From Catenisphaera adipataccumulans (GTDB lineage Bacteria; Bacillota_I; Bacilli_A; Erysipelotrichales; Erysipelotrichaceae): a stretch of DNA of 64,000 nucleotides. Each line of letters starts with the position of its first letter. Position 1 is the first letter of the stretch. A program made the position numbers and the translations under genes. The notes under the pieces were generated by a model. It saw only the letters and a program-made list of their open reading frames with translations, was not told the DNA's origin and searched no databases. Below are positions 1 to 6,827 of the stretch, piece after piece. Location: the NCBI RefSeq assembly GCF_014202755.1, contig NZ_JACHHK010000004.1:62001-126000 (forward strand), given 5' to 3'.

Positions 1-2
1 AG

Positions 3-782
3 CCGATCATCGTCGGCGGTACGGAATATTCTTCCTATACGAATCATGGTGCGGTCAACGATATCAATGCACTGGCGGTATCCAGTAACGTATATATGTT
101 TAATATTGCGATTCGTATGGCGGGTCAGAATTATTCAGAAGGTATGGCATTTAATGTCGATGATGTGGGAGCTGTGTTCACAAAAATGCGGCAGTATTTC
201 TCAGAATTCGGCTTGGGGGTGAAGACCGGTCTGGATGTGCCGGATGAGGCGAACAGTTACCAGGCTTCCAGCAGTGAATCGACGATGCTGCTGAACTTTG
301 TCATCGGTCAGTACGATATGTATACACCGATCCAGCTGCTGACCTATGCATCTACGATCGCAACGACCGGTAAGCAGTATAAACCAACGCTGATGAAATG
401 TATCAAAGAAGTCAACAGCGATCAGAATATCGAGATCGGTACCGGCCAGCTGCGGAATGTGCTGCCGGAGAAAAATATCAAGTATTTGAAGCGGGTACGG
501 GAAGGTTTCCGACAGGTCGTTGCCCAAGGCAACGCCAGTGCCTCGCTGCAGAATATGTCTGTGGAAGTATCCGGCAAGACAGGTACAGCCGAAGTCGACG
601 AATGGACGACGGCGAACTTTGTCGGTTATGCACCAAGTGATGATCCGACGGTCTCCTTTGCGTGCAGTGCGCCGACCTCCAGTGTCAACTCGCAGTCGGT
701 ATCGTCAAACATCTGTACAGATAACGTTGTACCGGACGCTTTGAACGAGTACTTTGAACTCTATCCTGTTGATGAGAATTAG
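3..782 (+). CDS. Penicillin-binding protein, transpeptidase domain (5' end outside window)
   Basis: The reading frame is open from the first bases of the window, so only the C-terminal part of the gene is present. The SxN motif of penicillin-interacting transpeptidases appears as SSN near position 87, and the KTGT triad motif lies near position 570 (SGKTGTAE). These mark a D,D-transpeptidase of the FtsI/PBP2 class, which cross-links peptidoglycan on the outer face of the membrane. The distal region (QYDMYTPIQLLTYAS) is typical of class B PBPs. The last ~60 residues after KTGT are short and no PASTA domain is present. Which class B PBP it is cannot be told without the N-terminus. It ends 58 bp before rpmG, which has its own promoter. 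Confidence 0.9.
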   Translation, partial: PIIVGGTEYSSYTNHGAVNDINALAVSSNVYMFNIAIRMAGQNYSEGMAFNVDDVGAVFTKMRQYFSEFGLGVKTGLDVPDEANSYQASSSESTMLLNFVIGQYDMYTPIQLLTYASTIATTGKQYKPTLMKCIKEVNSDQNIEIGTGQLRNVLPEKNIKYLKRVREGFRQVVAQGNASASLQNMSVEVSGKTGTAEVDEWTTANFVGYAPSDDPTVSFACSAPTSSVNSQSVSSNICTDNVVPDALNEYFELYPVDEN

Positions 783-783
783 C

Positions 784-812
784 TTGCAAATGTTGTATAT
801 TTTTGATAGAAT
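784..812 (+). promoter_or_regulatory. Promoter for rpmG
   Basis: TTGCAA (784-789) and TAGAAT (807-812) are separated by exactly 17 bp, a near-consensus vegetative promoter just after the PBP stop codon. An AAGGAGG ribosome binding site follows at 827-833. Confidence 0.65.
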
Positions 813-840
813 GCTCATGTTAACGTAAGGAGGACTGGCA

Positions 841-990
841 ATGAGAGATCGTATTACTTTTAAGTGCTCTGTTTGCGGTGAAGAGAACTATATCGGAACG
901 AGAAATAAAAGAAAACATCCGGAACGTATGGTAATTAAAAAATATTGCCCGAAATGCAACCAGAAAACGGAACATAAGGAGAAAAGATAA
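841..990 (+). CDS. rpmG: Large ribosomal subunit protein L33 (bL33)
   Basis: This 49-residue basic protein begins MRDRITFKCS and ends HKEKR, the usual size for bL33. Two CxxC pairs (CSVC at residues 9-12, CPKC at 36-39) form the zinc ribbon of the zinc-dependent (C+) form. It is a small component of the 50S subunit near the E site. AAGGAGG sits 7 bases before the ATG, a promoter lies just upstream and an intrinsic terminator begins at the base after the stop codon, so it looks like its own transcription unit. Whether a C- paralogue exists elsewhere in the genome cannot be seen. Confidence 0.95.
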   Translation: MRDRITFKCSVCGEENYIGTRNKRKHPERMVIKKYCPKCNQKTEHKEKR

Positions 991-1013
991 GACCGTACAG
1001 CGGTCTTTTTTTC
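991..1013 (+). terminator. Intrinsic terminator after rpmG
   Basis: Stem GACCG (991-995) and CGGTC (1001-1005) with a 5-base loop is followed by seven T residues. It starts immediately after the rpmG stop codon. Confidence 0.8.
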
Positions 1014-1022
1014 TAAAAGATC

Positions 1023-1625
1023 ATGGAAATCAAACACAAGGAATTAGGACCTGTACAGGCCAACTGCTATGTGGTGCGTGACGGCGGCCATGCGCTGATC
1101 ATCGATCCGGGCGGTTCGTTTCCGGAAGTCAGAACGTTTGTGGACGGTGATCAGGTGGATGCAGTTCTGCTGACGCATGCGCACTTTGATCACATCGGCG
1201 GACTGGATGAGCTGCTGAGAATCTATCCGGTGCCGGTCTATGTATATCCTTCGGAAGTCAATGCCTTGGCGGATCCGCAGGCAAATGTATCTGAATCCTT
1301 TTATGCCCATATTGTTTCCTATGCAAAGGCTGAACCAATCACAGAAGGGCATCATCAAATCGGGCATTTTGATGTGGATGTGATTCATACACCGGGACAT
1401 TCGGAGGGCTCGGTTGTTTATCTGATCGGGGATGCGATGTTTTCCGGTGATACGCTCTTTCAGGGGTCGGTCGGCCGGGTAGATCTGCCAGGCGGCAGTT
1501 ATCGTGAGATGGAAGCGTCACTGCTGAAATTGAAAGCACTGAAAAAGAATTATCATGTTTATCCAGGTCATGGACCGGAGTCAACATTGGATCAGGAGAA
1601 AATCTGGAATCCGTATTTAAGATGA
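1023..1625 (+). CDS. MBL-fold metallohydrolase (YqgX/GloB-like)
   Basis: A 200-residue protein with the full metallo-beta-lactamase fold signature: THAHFDHIGG (residues ~57-66) provides the HxHxDH di-metal site, HTPGHSEGS (~121-129) the next metal histidine, FSGDTLF (~141-147) the bridging aspartate, and YPGHGP near the C-terminus the last histidine. Length and start (N-terminal QANCYVV) match the hydroxyacylglutathione hydrolase-like YqgX family that precedes comGA in several Firmicutes. The physiological substrate is not known for this subfamily. No clear Shine-Dalgarno is present, and the ATG follows the rpmG terminator by about 10 bases. Its stop codon lies inside the next terminator-like palindrome, at the border of the comG operon. 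Confidence 0.85.
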   Translation: MEIKHKELGPVQANCYVVRDGGHALIIDPGGSFPEVRTFVDGDQVDAVLLTHAHFDHIGGLDELLRIYPVPVYVYPSEVNALADPQANVSESFYAHIVSYAKAEPITEGHHQIGHFDVDVIHTPGHSEGSVVYLIGDAMFSGDTLFQGSVGRVDLPGGSYREMEASLLKLKALKKNYHVYPGHGPESTLDQEKIWNPYLR

Positions 1626-1643
1626 TCATTGATCATCTTTTTT
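1619..1643 (+). terminator. Terminator-like palindrome overlapping the stop codon
   Basis: AGATGATCA and TGATCATCT form a perfect 9-bp inverted repeat followed by eight T residues. The hydrolase stop codon (1623-1625) is within the left arm, so terminating ribosomes would mask the hairpin. It also separates the hydrolase gene from the most likely comGA start. Confidence 0.7.
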
Positions 1644-1675
1644 TTGTGGGAAACGAATCTGCGTCGTATATAAGC

Positions 1676-2686
1676 ATGATGAGCGAACATATCATGGAAG
1701 ACTTGCTGGTGACATTACTGCAGCTGGCAGCTGAAAAACATGTCAGTGATATTCATTTTGTCTGGGAAAAACAACGGCTTTCCATTGAATTTAGGACCAT
1801 GTTCGGCATGCAGCCGCTGCATCAGGATATCTGGAACGGCGAGTTCTTTTCCTATTTGAAATATCGGGCCAAGCTGGATCTGACACATCCGCAGAAGCCT
1901 CAGAGCGGACAGTTTGACATCCGTCTGCATGATCAAACATTATACTGCCGGTTCAGTACGATCTTGAACCAGAACATGCAGACCGGTGTGCTGCGTATTC
2001 TTCATACCGAAGGAGTGATGACCATCGATCAGCTGACCGATGATCCAAGACCTGTACGCATGATGCGTGAACTATGCCATTATCGGCAGGGACTCGTCGT
2101 TGCGATCGGACCGACCAATACGGGAAAGACGACGACGCTGCATGCGATGCTTCATGAAATCGCATCGGCACACCGTTTTAAAATCGTCAGTCTGGAAGAT
2201 CCGATCGAAATCGAAGATGAGAGCTATATTCAGCTGCAGATCAATGAAGCACAAGGCTTTACGTATGAAAAAGGCATCGAAGAATTGCTGCGTCATGATC
2301 CGGATATCATTTTCATCGGCGAGATCCGCAGTGCCTATACTGCCAAAATGGTAATTCGTGCTGCTCTGACCGGACACTTTGTATTCACGACGCTCCATGC
2401 CAAGAACTGTCTGGAGGGGATCCAGCGTTTCTATAATTTTGGCTTGACAAAATACGACCTGACCAATACATTGACAGCTTTGATCGCACAACGGCTGTAT
2501 GCCTGTGATCAGAAGGGAGGAAAACAATGTATTTATGAAATCCTTTCGAAACAGGACCTACGCTATGCCTTGGAACAAGGCGCTTACCCGGCAGGCTTCG
2601 AAACGCTGGAAAAAGAAATCCGACGGGCCTTGGCGGAAGATCGGATCTGTGACCCGCAGGCCGTCTACGACGTGCAAAGTTTCTAA
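1676..2686 (+). CDS. comGA: Competence/type IV pilus assembly ATPase ComGA
   Basis: Secretion ATPase of the GspE/PilB superfamily that powers assembly of the competence pseudopilus at the inner face of the membrane. Visible motifs are Walker A (GPTNTGKTTTLHA), an Asp box (SLEDPIEIED), Walker B (DPDIIFIGEIRS) and a His box (GHFVFTTLHA). The protein is about 336 residues, the short ComGA type lacking the N1 domain and the tetracysteine zinc motif. The frame opens at ATG 1622, but that codon lies in the terminator palindrome. ATG 1676 or 1694 (MEDLLVTLLQL) is a better start, and none has a strong ribosome site. A weak promoter (TTGTGG 1644, TATATA 1667) is possible. It is the first gene of comGA-comGG. 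Confidence 0.9.
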   Translation: MMSEHIMEDLLVTLLQLAAEKHVSDIHFVWEKQRLSIEFRTMFGMQPLHQDIWNGEFFSYLKYRAKLDLTHPQKPQSGQFDIRLHDQTLYCRFSTILNQNMQTGVLRILHTEGVMTIDQLTDDPRPVRMMRELCHYRQGLVVAIGPTNTGKTTTLHAMLHEIASAHRFKIVSLEDPIEIEDESYIQLQINEAQGFTYEKGIEELLRHDPDIIFIGEIRSAYTAKMVIRAALTGHFVFTTLHAKNCLEGIQRFYNFGLTKYDLTNTLTALIAQRLYACDQKGGKQCIYEILSKQDLRYALEQGAYPAGFETLEKEIRRALAEDRICDPQAVYDVQSF

Positions 2687-2693
2687 AAAGGAA

Positions 2694-3605
2694 ATGGAAC
2701 GATTCCGTCTCCTGCTGAATAATGGTCTGGATATACAAACCATGATCGAATTATCGTTTCAAGACGCACCCGAAATACTGTCACGTCTGGAACAAGGGCA
2801 GGAACTGGCAGACATTTTGACCGGCAGCATGGAGACTCGCTACAACCAAAGCGTTCGGATCCTTTCCCGGTGCATGCCTTTAGAAAAGGCACTCGACAGT
2901 GCGGAGCGCATTGAAAAAGCAACGCACGATTCATTTATGAATTTCTTTCGTGAAATTGCGTATCCGTTGTTTATTTTCGTGTTCTGTTATGGATTTATCT
3001 TGTTTTTTTCTTCAACAATCCTGCCGACCATGTCGATGTATACAGAAAACACGAATGCGGAATTATTTGTCGGTTTTCTGAAACTGTTTTATACACTGAT
3101 CTGCGTCGGTGTCTTATCTTTTGCAGGTATTGCCAAGATGATCAGTTCCAGCCGTGCCGGCATTCGATGGCTGCATCGATTTTCCTGGCTTCGATTGTAT
3201 GATACGTATCAATTTTCTATCTATTTTCATGTCCTCTGTGAGACCGGCCTGGCGACGACAGATTGTGTGGAGCTGCTGACGCAGCTTTCCCGTTCGAAGC
3301 GTATTCAGATTTATGCGGCAGATCTTTTATCCTCGATCCGACATGGGGTCCCGATGGAACGAGCGCTGAACGACGCCTCACAGTTTGATGCCGATTTTGG
3401 CCGTTTTATTTCGATCGGGATCCATTCCTCCGAAATCTCAAAACTCCTTTCTTTGTATGAGCAGCGTGCGGAACATCTGCTGAAGCAGAAAATCAAACAC
3501 GCTGCGGTCGGTGTACAAATTCTCTCTTATCTGTCCGTTGCTTTGCTGGTGTTTGTGTTTTACCAGATCATGTTGATGCCGCTGAACATGCTGAGTACGT
3601 TCTGA
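2694..3605 (+). CDS. comGB: Competence pseudopilus membrane platform protein ComGB
   Basis: About 303 residues of the GspF/PilC platform family, which anchors the assembly ATPase and directs pseudopilin polymerisation in the cytoplasmic membrane. Hydrophobic segments are seen around residues 85-110, 125-150 and at the C-terminus (the last ~25 residues, ending LNMLSTF). The repeated cytoplasmic T2SSF domain motif is recognisable (FSIYFHVLCETGL, ISIGIHSSEISKL). The open frame extends upstream to 2499, but that part is out-of-frame comGA sequence. ATG 2694 sits 7 bases after the comGA stop, behind AAAAAGGAA. The N-terminus looks short against Bacillus ComGB (about 320-340 residues), so a non-ATG start a little upstream is possible. 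Confidence 0.85.
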   Translation: MERFRLLLNNGLDIQTMIELSFQDAPEILSRLEQGQELADILTGSMETRYNQSVRILSRCMPLEKALDSAERIEKATHDSFMNFFREIAYPLFIFVFCYGFILFFSSTILPTMSMYTENTNAELFVGFLKLFYTLICVGVLSFAGIAKMISSSRAGIRWLHRFSWLRLYDTYQFSIYFHVLCETGLATTDCVELLTQLSRSKRIQIYAADLLSSIRHGVPMERALNDASQFDADFGRFISIGIHSSEISKLLSLYEQRAEHLLKQKIKHAAVGVQILSYLSVALLVFVFYQIMLMPLNMLSTF

Positions 3606-3640
3606 AAGGCTGCCCGGCAGCCTTTCGTTCTTTTTGTTTT
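3604..3640 (+). terminator. Terminator-like hairpin between comGB and comGC
   Basis: GAAAGGCTGC (3604-3613) pairs with GCAGCCTTTC (3617-3626) around a 3-base loop and is followed by a T-rich tract. The comGB stop codon overlaps the left arm. It may attenuate, or set the ratio of, pseudopilin to platform mRNA. Confidence 0.65.
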
Positions 3641-3665
3641 ATGATCTATCAGAAAGGAAAAAACG

Positions 3666-3995
3666 ATGAAAAAAGAAACTCTTCCGGATGAAATTCCGGA
3701 AAACCGGAATGCGTTTACTGTTTTAGAAATGATGATCGTGATGTTGGTGATCGCATTATTGCTGCTGATCACATTGCCGAATATTCAGCAGAAAGAGAAA
3801 ATTATTCGGGCCAAAGGGTGTTCCGCATTATTGGATGTCGTCAATTCACAGATCGTTCTTTATGAAATCAATGAATTAAAAACCCCGACCAGCGTTTCAC
3901 AGTTGATCCAAAAAGGCTATTTAAAGAAAGGCCAGGACCGCTGCCCGAACGGACAATCGGTCGTTATTGTCAACGGCGATGCCAAAGCACAGTAA
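3666..3995 (+). CDS. comGC: Major competence pseudopilin ComGC
   Basis: A 109-residue class 3 prepilin: a 16-residue polar leader, then the cleavage motif A|FTVLEMM with Glu at +5, followed by a strongly hydrophobic helix (MIVMLVIALLLLITLP) that both spans the membrane and forms the filament core. The globular part is short and ends CPNGQSVVIVNGDAKAQ, the KGY-x-DRCPNG segment being typical of ComGC. It is the major subunit of the DNA-uptake pseudopilus. The residue before the cleavage site is Ala rather than the usual Gly. AGAAAGGA lies about 8 bases before the ATG, and the gene's end overlaps comGD. Confidence 0.92.
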   Translation: MKKETLPDEIPENRNAFTVLEMMIVMLVIALLLLITLPNIQQKEKIIRAKGCSALLDVVNSQIVLYEINELKTPTSVSQLIQKGYLKKGQDRCPNGQSVVIVNGDAKAQ

Positions 3996-4368
3996 TGGGT
4001 TTACGATGGTTGAGATGATGCTGGTCATGCTCTTGATCTGTGTGATGGGCATCGGCATCAAAGCGACGCAGTTTCATTCTTCGCAGTCGGTATTGGTCAA
4101 GGCCTTGAGCAGTCAGGCCATCGTCATGCAGGAACAAGCATATGCCTACAAGGAAAGCCGAGCAGTCGAAATCAAAGAACATGAAGCTATTTTTGATCAG
4201 AAGGTCATGACGTATCCGCCGGATATTGTCTGCACACCTTTTGCCTTTCATTACAACGCGGCCGGCAACATCAGCCAGGGCGGTACGGTGACCTGTCACA
4301 GCGGAAATCAAACAATGCGTCTTGTCTTTCAATTAGGCAGCGGGAGGGTCCGAATTGAAAACGAATAA
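3979..4368 (+). CDS. comGD: Competence pseudopilin ComGD
   Basis: A minor pseudopilin of about 129 residues. The leader MPKHSNG is followed by FTMVEMMLVMLLICVMG, with Glu at +5 after the predicted Gly|Phe cleavage. The remainder is a single globular domain with two Cys residues near the C-terminus (CTPF and TCHS). The start chosen is ATG 3979; a TTG at 3967 is in frame, but the ATG gives the usual short leader. It overlaps the end of comGC by 17 bases and lacks a clear ribosome site, which suggests translational coupling. Minor pseudopilins prime or cap the filament in competence systems. Confidence 0.85.
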   Translation: MPKHSNGFTMVEMMLVMLLICVMGIGIKATQFHSSQSVLVKALSSQAIVMQEQAYAYKESRAVEIKEHEAIFDQKVMTYPPDIVCTPFAFHYNAAGNISQGGTVTCHSGNQTMRLVFQLGSGRVRIENE

Positions 4369-4516
4369 TGGTTTTGTGCTGCTGGATGCGTTATTGGGGC
4401 TATGGATCTTATCTATTTGTATCTTGCTGCTGTATCAGATGACAGCGGCGGTCCAGAATGATGCCCGGGGATGGATCGATGCCGAGATCGACGAAGAATG
4501 GTTTTACACTGATTGA
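4355..4516 (+). CDS. comGE: Very short ComGE-like pseudopilin
   Basis: A 53-residue frame starting with TTG at 4355, behind GGGAGG at 4342-4347 (7-base spacing), and ending at TGA 4514-4516. After a 6-residue leader (MKTNNG) comes FVLLDALLGLWILS, a prepilin N-terminal helix with Asp in place of Glu at +5, then about 30 residues including an acidic tail. It occupies the comGE position between comGD and comGF and overlaps both (14 and 38 bases). The family member in Bacillus is about twice as long, so this version is little more than the helix. The strong ribosome site, motif and position support it as a real gene; its function is inferred. Confidence 0.75.
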   Translation: MKTNNGFVLLDALLGLWILSICILLLYQMTAAVQNDARGWIDAEIDEEWFYTD

Positions 4517-4871
4517 AGCCTTATTGGGGTTGATGGTCTCATTGATCGTAGCGATGCTGGCGGTCCTCTGGCTGATGAGCGCACGAACTTTGCTGCAGAT
4601 GGATATCGGTCTGCAAGATCAGTATGCCATTCTGCAGCTGCGGCAGCTTGCCTCGCTGTCCGAGTCGACCGATGTGCAGACCCATCAGCTGACCATGCTG
4701 ATCAATCATGAAGAAGTGATAATTACAGAAAATAAAAATCGTTTGGTCCGAAGAAAGGGTTATGAAATTTTTTTGGAACATATCCAGCATGCTGAATTTA
4801 TACAAAAGGATGACCGCATTTATCTGCAGTATGAAAAAGCAGGGCATACGTACAGCTACCAGATCGTCTAA
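4479..4871 (+). CDS. comGF: Competence pseudopilin ComGF
   Basis: About 130 residues. The leader MPRSTKNG precedes FTLIEALLGLMVSLIVAMLAVLWL, a type IV prepilin N-terminus with Glu at +5. The soluble part contains the ComGF-like strand pattern NRLVRRKGYEIFLEHIQHAEF, resembling the rest of that family. It acts as a minor pseudopilin in DNA uptake. ATG 4479 gives an 8-residue leader, and ATG 4458 in the same frame is a possible longer start. The gene starts inside comGE and ends 41 bases into comGG, so four consecutive comG genes overlap. Confidence 0.85.
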   Translation: MPRSTKNGFTLIEALLGLMVSLIVAMLAVLWLMSARTLLQMDIGLQDQYAILQLRQLASLSESTDVQTHQLTMLINHEEVIITENKNRLVRRKGYEIFLEHIQHAEFIQKDDRIYLQYEKAGHTYSYQIV

Positions 4872-5235
4872 CGGCTACGGCACCTGGCTGGCGCTGCTGT
4901 GCTTTGGTTTGCTGATTCAGATCGTTTCACTGGTCGGATTGTATACGGTGCAGTCGGCGTATCTGCTGCAGTGCAGCCGGCAAAGCCGGATGGATCTATC
5001 CTGCATGTCCTATGCGCGGCATATGATCGAAAACAATGCTGCGGTCCGCCGCTGCCATTATGATGAAAGCAGGGAGATCCAGGAACTGGATGCAAAGATT
5101 GGCTCCGTGCCGGTGCATTTTACAGATCGCGGAACATATATTGAATGTTCTTATCCACGAAGCGGGAAGACCATCGTAATGGAGGTGTATTATGAAAACA
5201 GCACGCCGATCGATATAGAATACAATAGTTATTAA
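4831..5235 (+). CDS. comGG: ComGG-like competence protein
   Basis: About 134 residues in the comGG position, last in the operon. A single N-terminal membrane segment (WLALLCFGLLIQIVSLVGLY) follows a basic stretch. There is no prepilin Gly|Phe cleavage motif, as is common for ComGG/PilX-like minor pilins. The soluble domain carries three Cys (two near CSRQ and SCMS, and one in IECS). The frame opens at 4762, but ATG 4831 places the membrane helix near the N-terminus; no ribosome site is evident and coupling to comGF is likely. Sequence conservation of ComGG is poor, so the name rests mainly on gene order. Confidence 0.7.
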   Translation: MKKQGIRTATRSSNGYGTWLALLCFGLLIQIVSLVGLYTVQSAYLLQCSRQSRMDLSCMSYARHMIENNAAVRRCHYDESREIQELDAKIGSVPVHFTDRGTYIECSYPRSGKTIVMEVYYENSTPIDIEYNSY

Positions 5236-5290
5236 ATAAAAAAACCGGGATCGCTCCCGGTCAGAAATGCTTAGGCATTTCTCTTTTTAC
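5236..5290. terminator. Two back-to-back terminator hairpins between convergent genes
   Basis: ACCGGGA (5244-5250) / TCCCGGT (5255-5261) has an A-run on its left, so it terminates leftward transcription of the repeat protein gene. AGAAATGC (5263-5270) / GCATTTCT (5275-5282) is followed by CTTTTT and fits rightward termination of comG; its right arm lies within the 3' end of the opposing coding sequence. Confidence 0.75.
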
Positions 5291-6599
5291 GTTTGAATAC
5301 GGCAAATAATGCAGCACTTAATGCAGCTGTCATCGCATAGAAGCCAGTGTGTTCTTCGGTCCCTGTTTCAGGAGATTTTATCGTTTCCTTTTTGATAACA
5401 GTAGCTTTGACCGTCTTAACAGCGGCATCTTTTTTCGTTCCCGCACCGTCCTTCTTGACTTCAGCTTTGCCGGTCTTTGGCACGCTCATCAGTTTCCATG
5501 AATACCAGACGGTTCCGTCCTCGTCCTGGGCCGCGGCGATGTACAAAGCCGCACCATCTTCCTTGTCCGTCGGTTCACTGAGGACTTCTTTTGTGATCTC
5601 CGCTTCCAACGTTTTGGTTTCACCGCAGTTTGCACAAGTCAGAGTCACAGTTGCCTTGGTGTTGTCGTCGTTCCATGTCCACTGTGCATCGCCCCATTCA
5701 TGACCGGTTGCCGGTATTTCTTCACTGTAGGTATCCGTGATCGTCTTGGTCTGTGTTGGTACCGTTGTATTTTCCGGATATGTTGCTACATCGATTGAAA
5801 CGTTTGCCGGAATGGTCGCTGAAGCGGTTGCCACTTTTGTACCGTTTTCTGTGCAGGTCGGATCTGTAACACTATTGGTGACGGTAGCATCAAATGTTTT
5901 TTCTTCGCCGCAGACCGCACAGGTAACCGTTACCGTAGCAGCAGTATGATCTTCATTCCAGTTCCATACCGGGTTTTCATAATCGTGTTCTTCCGTTGGC
6001 GTCTGAAAAGTCTGGTAGTCAACCCATGTCGAACCATTATAATCATAGCGGGCGTAACGCGTGCCTTTTCCTTGCTGCGTACACATTGCGGGTTTAAGGG
6101 CGCGGGTCGACATGGTCGCATCAAATGTCTCGGTGTGGCCGCATACACTGCAGGTCAATGTCACCTTTGCACTGGCCAGACCATTCCATGTCCACTGCGG
6201 ATTGCCGTAGTGATGGGCTGTCTTCGGCAGCGTATCGGTTTTCCAGTCGACGAACGTACCGTTGTCAGTTACTGCTTTCGCAAAATAACGGACCTTTCCT
6301 TCCTGTGCGCAGGTTGCTGGTTTCAAAATAGTTTTTGTGACCGTCGCATTGACCGTCTTGGTTTCACCGCCTTGTTGGCAGGTCAAAGTGACGGTTGCAG
6401 ATGTATGATCTTCGCTCCATGTCCAGGATGGATTTCCCCACGTATGGGTCGTATGCGCCTGTGTGCTGTTTACAGCAGGTGTTTGCTGTGTGGTTTGTTC
6501 TTCTGCCAGGATCGGACTGGTGTCTAGCGGCAGAATGATGCCGGCGGCAGCGGCGCTGGAGACCGCCAGACAGAATGATAATTTTCGAAATGATTTCAT
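5271..6599 (-). CDS. Sortase-anchored surface protein with four WTW/CxxC repeats
   Basis: 442 residues. The signal peptide spans residues 1-32 (a hydrophobic core, then ILA|EEQ). Four repeats follow at about residues 49-125, 128-203, 204-298 and 299-377, each opening with a pattern like (G/E)NPxWTW, then ATVTLTCxxCG, a TFDAT-like strand and usually a PxCxxxG turn. Repeats 2-4 keep the CxxC, while repeat 1 reads TCQQGG and has lost the second Cys. A Lys-rich linker leads to the SPETG sorting motif (residues 409-413), a hydrophobic helix and the tail KRKKRNA, which mark cell-wall anchoring by a class A-type sortase. The repeats may be zinc- or disulfide-stabilised; the ligand is unknown. It faces the comG operon tail to tail. 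Confidence 0.85.
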   Translation of the reverse strand: MKSFRKLSFCLAVSSAAAAGIILPLDTSPILAEEQTTQQTPAVNSTQAHTTHTWGNPSWTWSEDHTSATVTLTCQQGGETKTVNATVTKTILKPATCAQEGKVRYFAKAVTDNGTFVDWKTDTLPKTAHHYGNPQWTWNGLASAKVTLTCSVCGHTETFDATMSTRALKPAMCTQQGKGTRYARYDYNGSTWVDYQTFQTPTEEHDYENPVWNWNEDHTAATVTVTCAVCGEEKTFDATVTNSVTDPTCTENGTKVATASATIPANVSIDVATYPENTTVPTQTKTITDTYSEEIPATGHEWGDAQWTWNDDNTKATVTLTCANCGETKTLEAEITKEVLSEPTDKEDGAALYIAAAQDEDGTVWYSWKLMSVPKTGKAEVKKDGAGTKKDAAVKTVKATVIKKETIKSPETGTEEHTGFYAMTAALSAALFAVFKRKKRNA

Positions 6600-6624
6600 A
6601 TACCCTCCTCAAAAGATGATGATC

Positions 6625-6636
6625 TGTTCCGGAACA
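6625..6636. other. 12-bp perfect palindrome upstream of the repeat protein gene
   Basis: TGTTCCGGAACA is a perfect palindrome 26-37 bases upstream of the leftward start. A TATAAT for the minus strand lies at 6661-6666 with only a poor -35. It could be an operator or a 5'-UTR hairpin. Nothing else is recognised in the 228-bp divergent spacer (6600-6827) apart from ribosome sites on both sides. Confidence 0.3.
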
Positions 6637-6827
6637 TTTTTATGCTTGTTCCTCAATTTGATTATAAAAAAGGTATTTTAAATGCAGATCATTTAACCGT
6701 AAAGTCCTTCATAAGAAGTGTAAAAAGTCCATCAAAAAGAAAATGTTGAATGTTAAAAAAATGTAAATGTTAAGGGGAAAAGCGGGAAAGGAATCATATA
6801 TGATATGATGGAAACAGGAGGCCCAAC

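Noticed and set aside
2499-2693. Upstream extension of the comGB frame
   Set aside because: It overlaps the last 190 bases of comGA out of frame, reads as Lys/Arg-rich nonsense, and ComGB-like sequence begins only after 2694.
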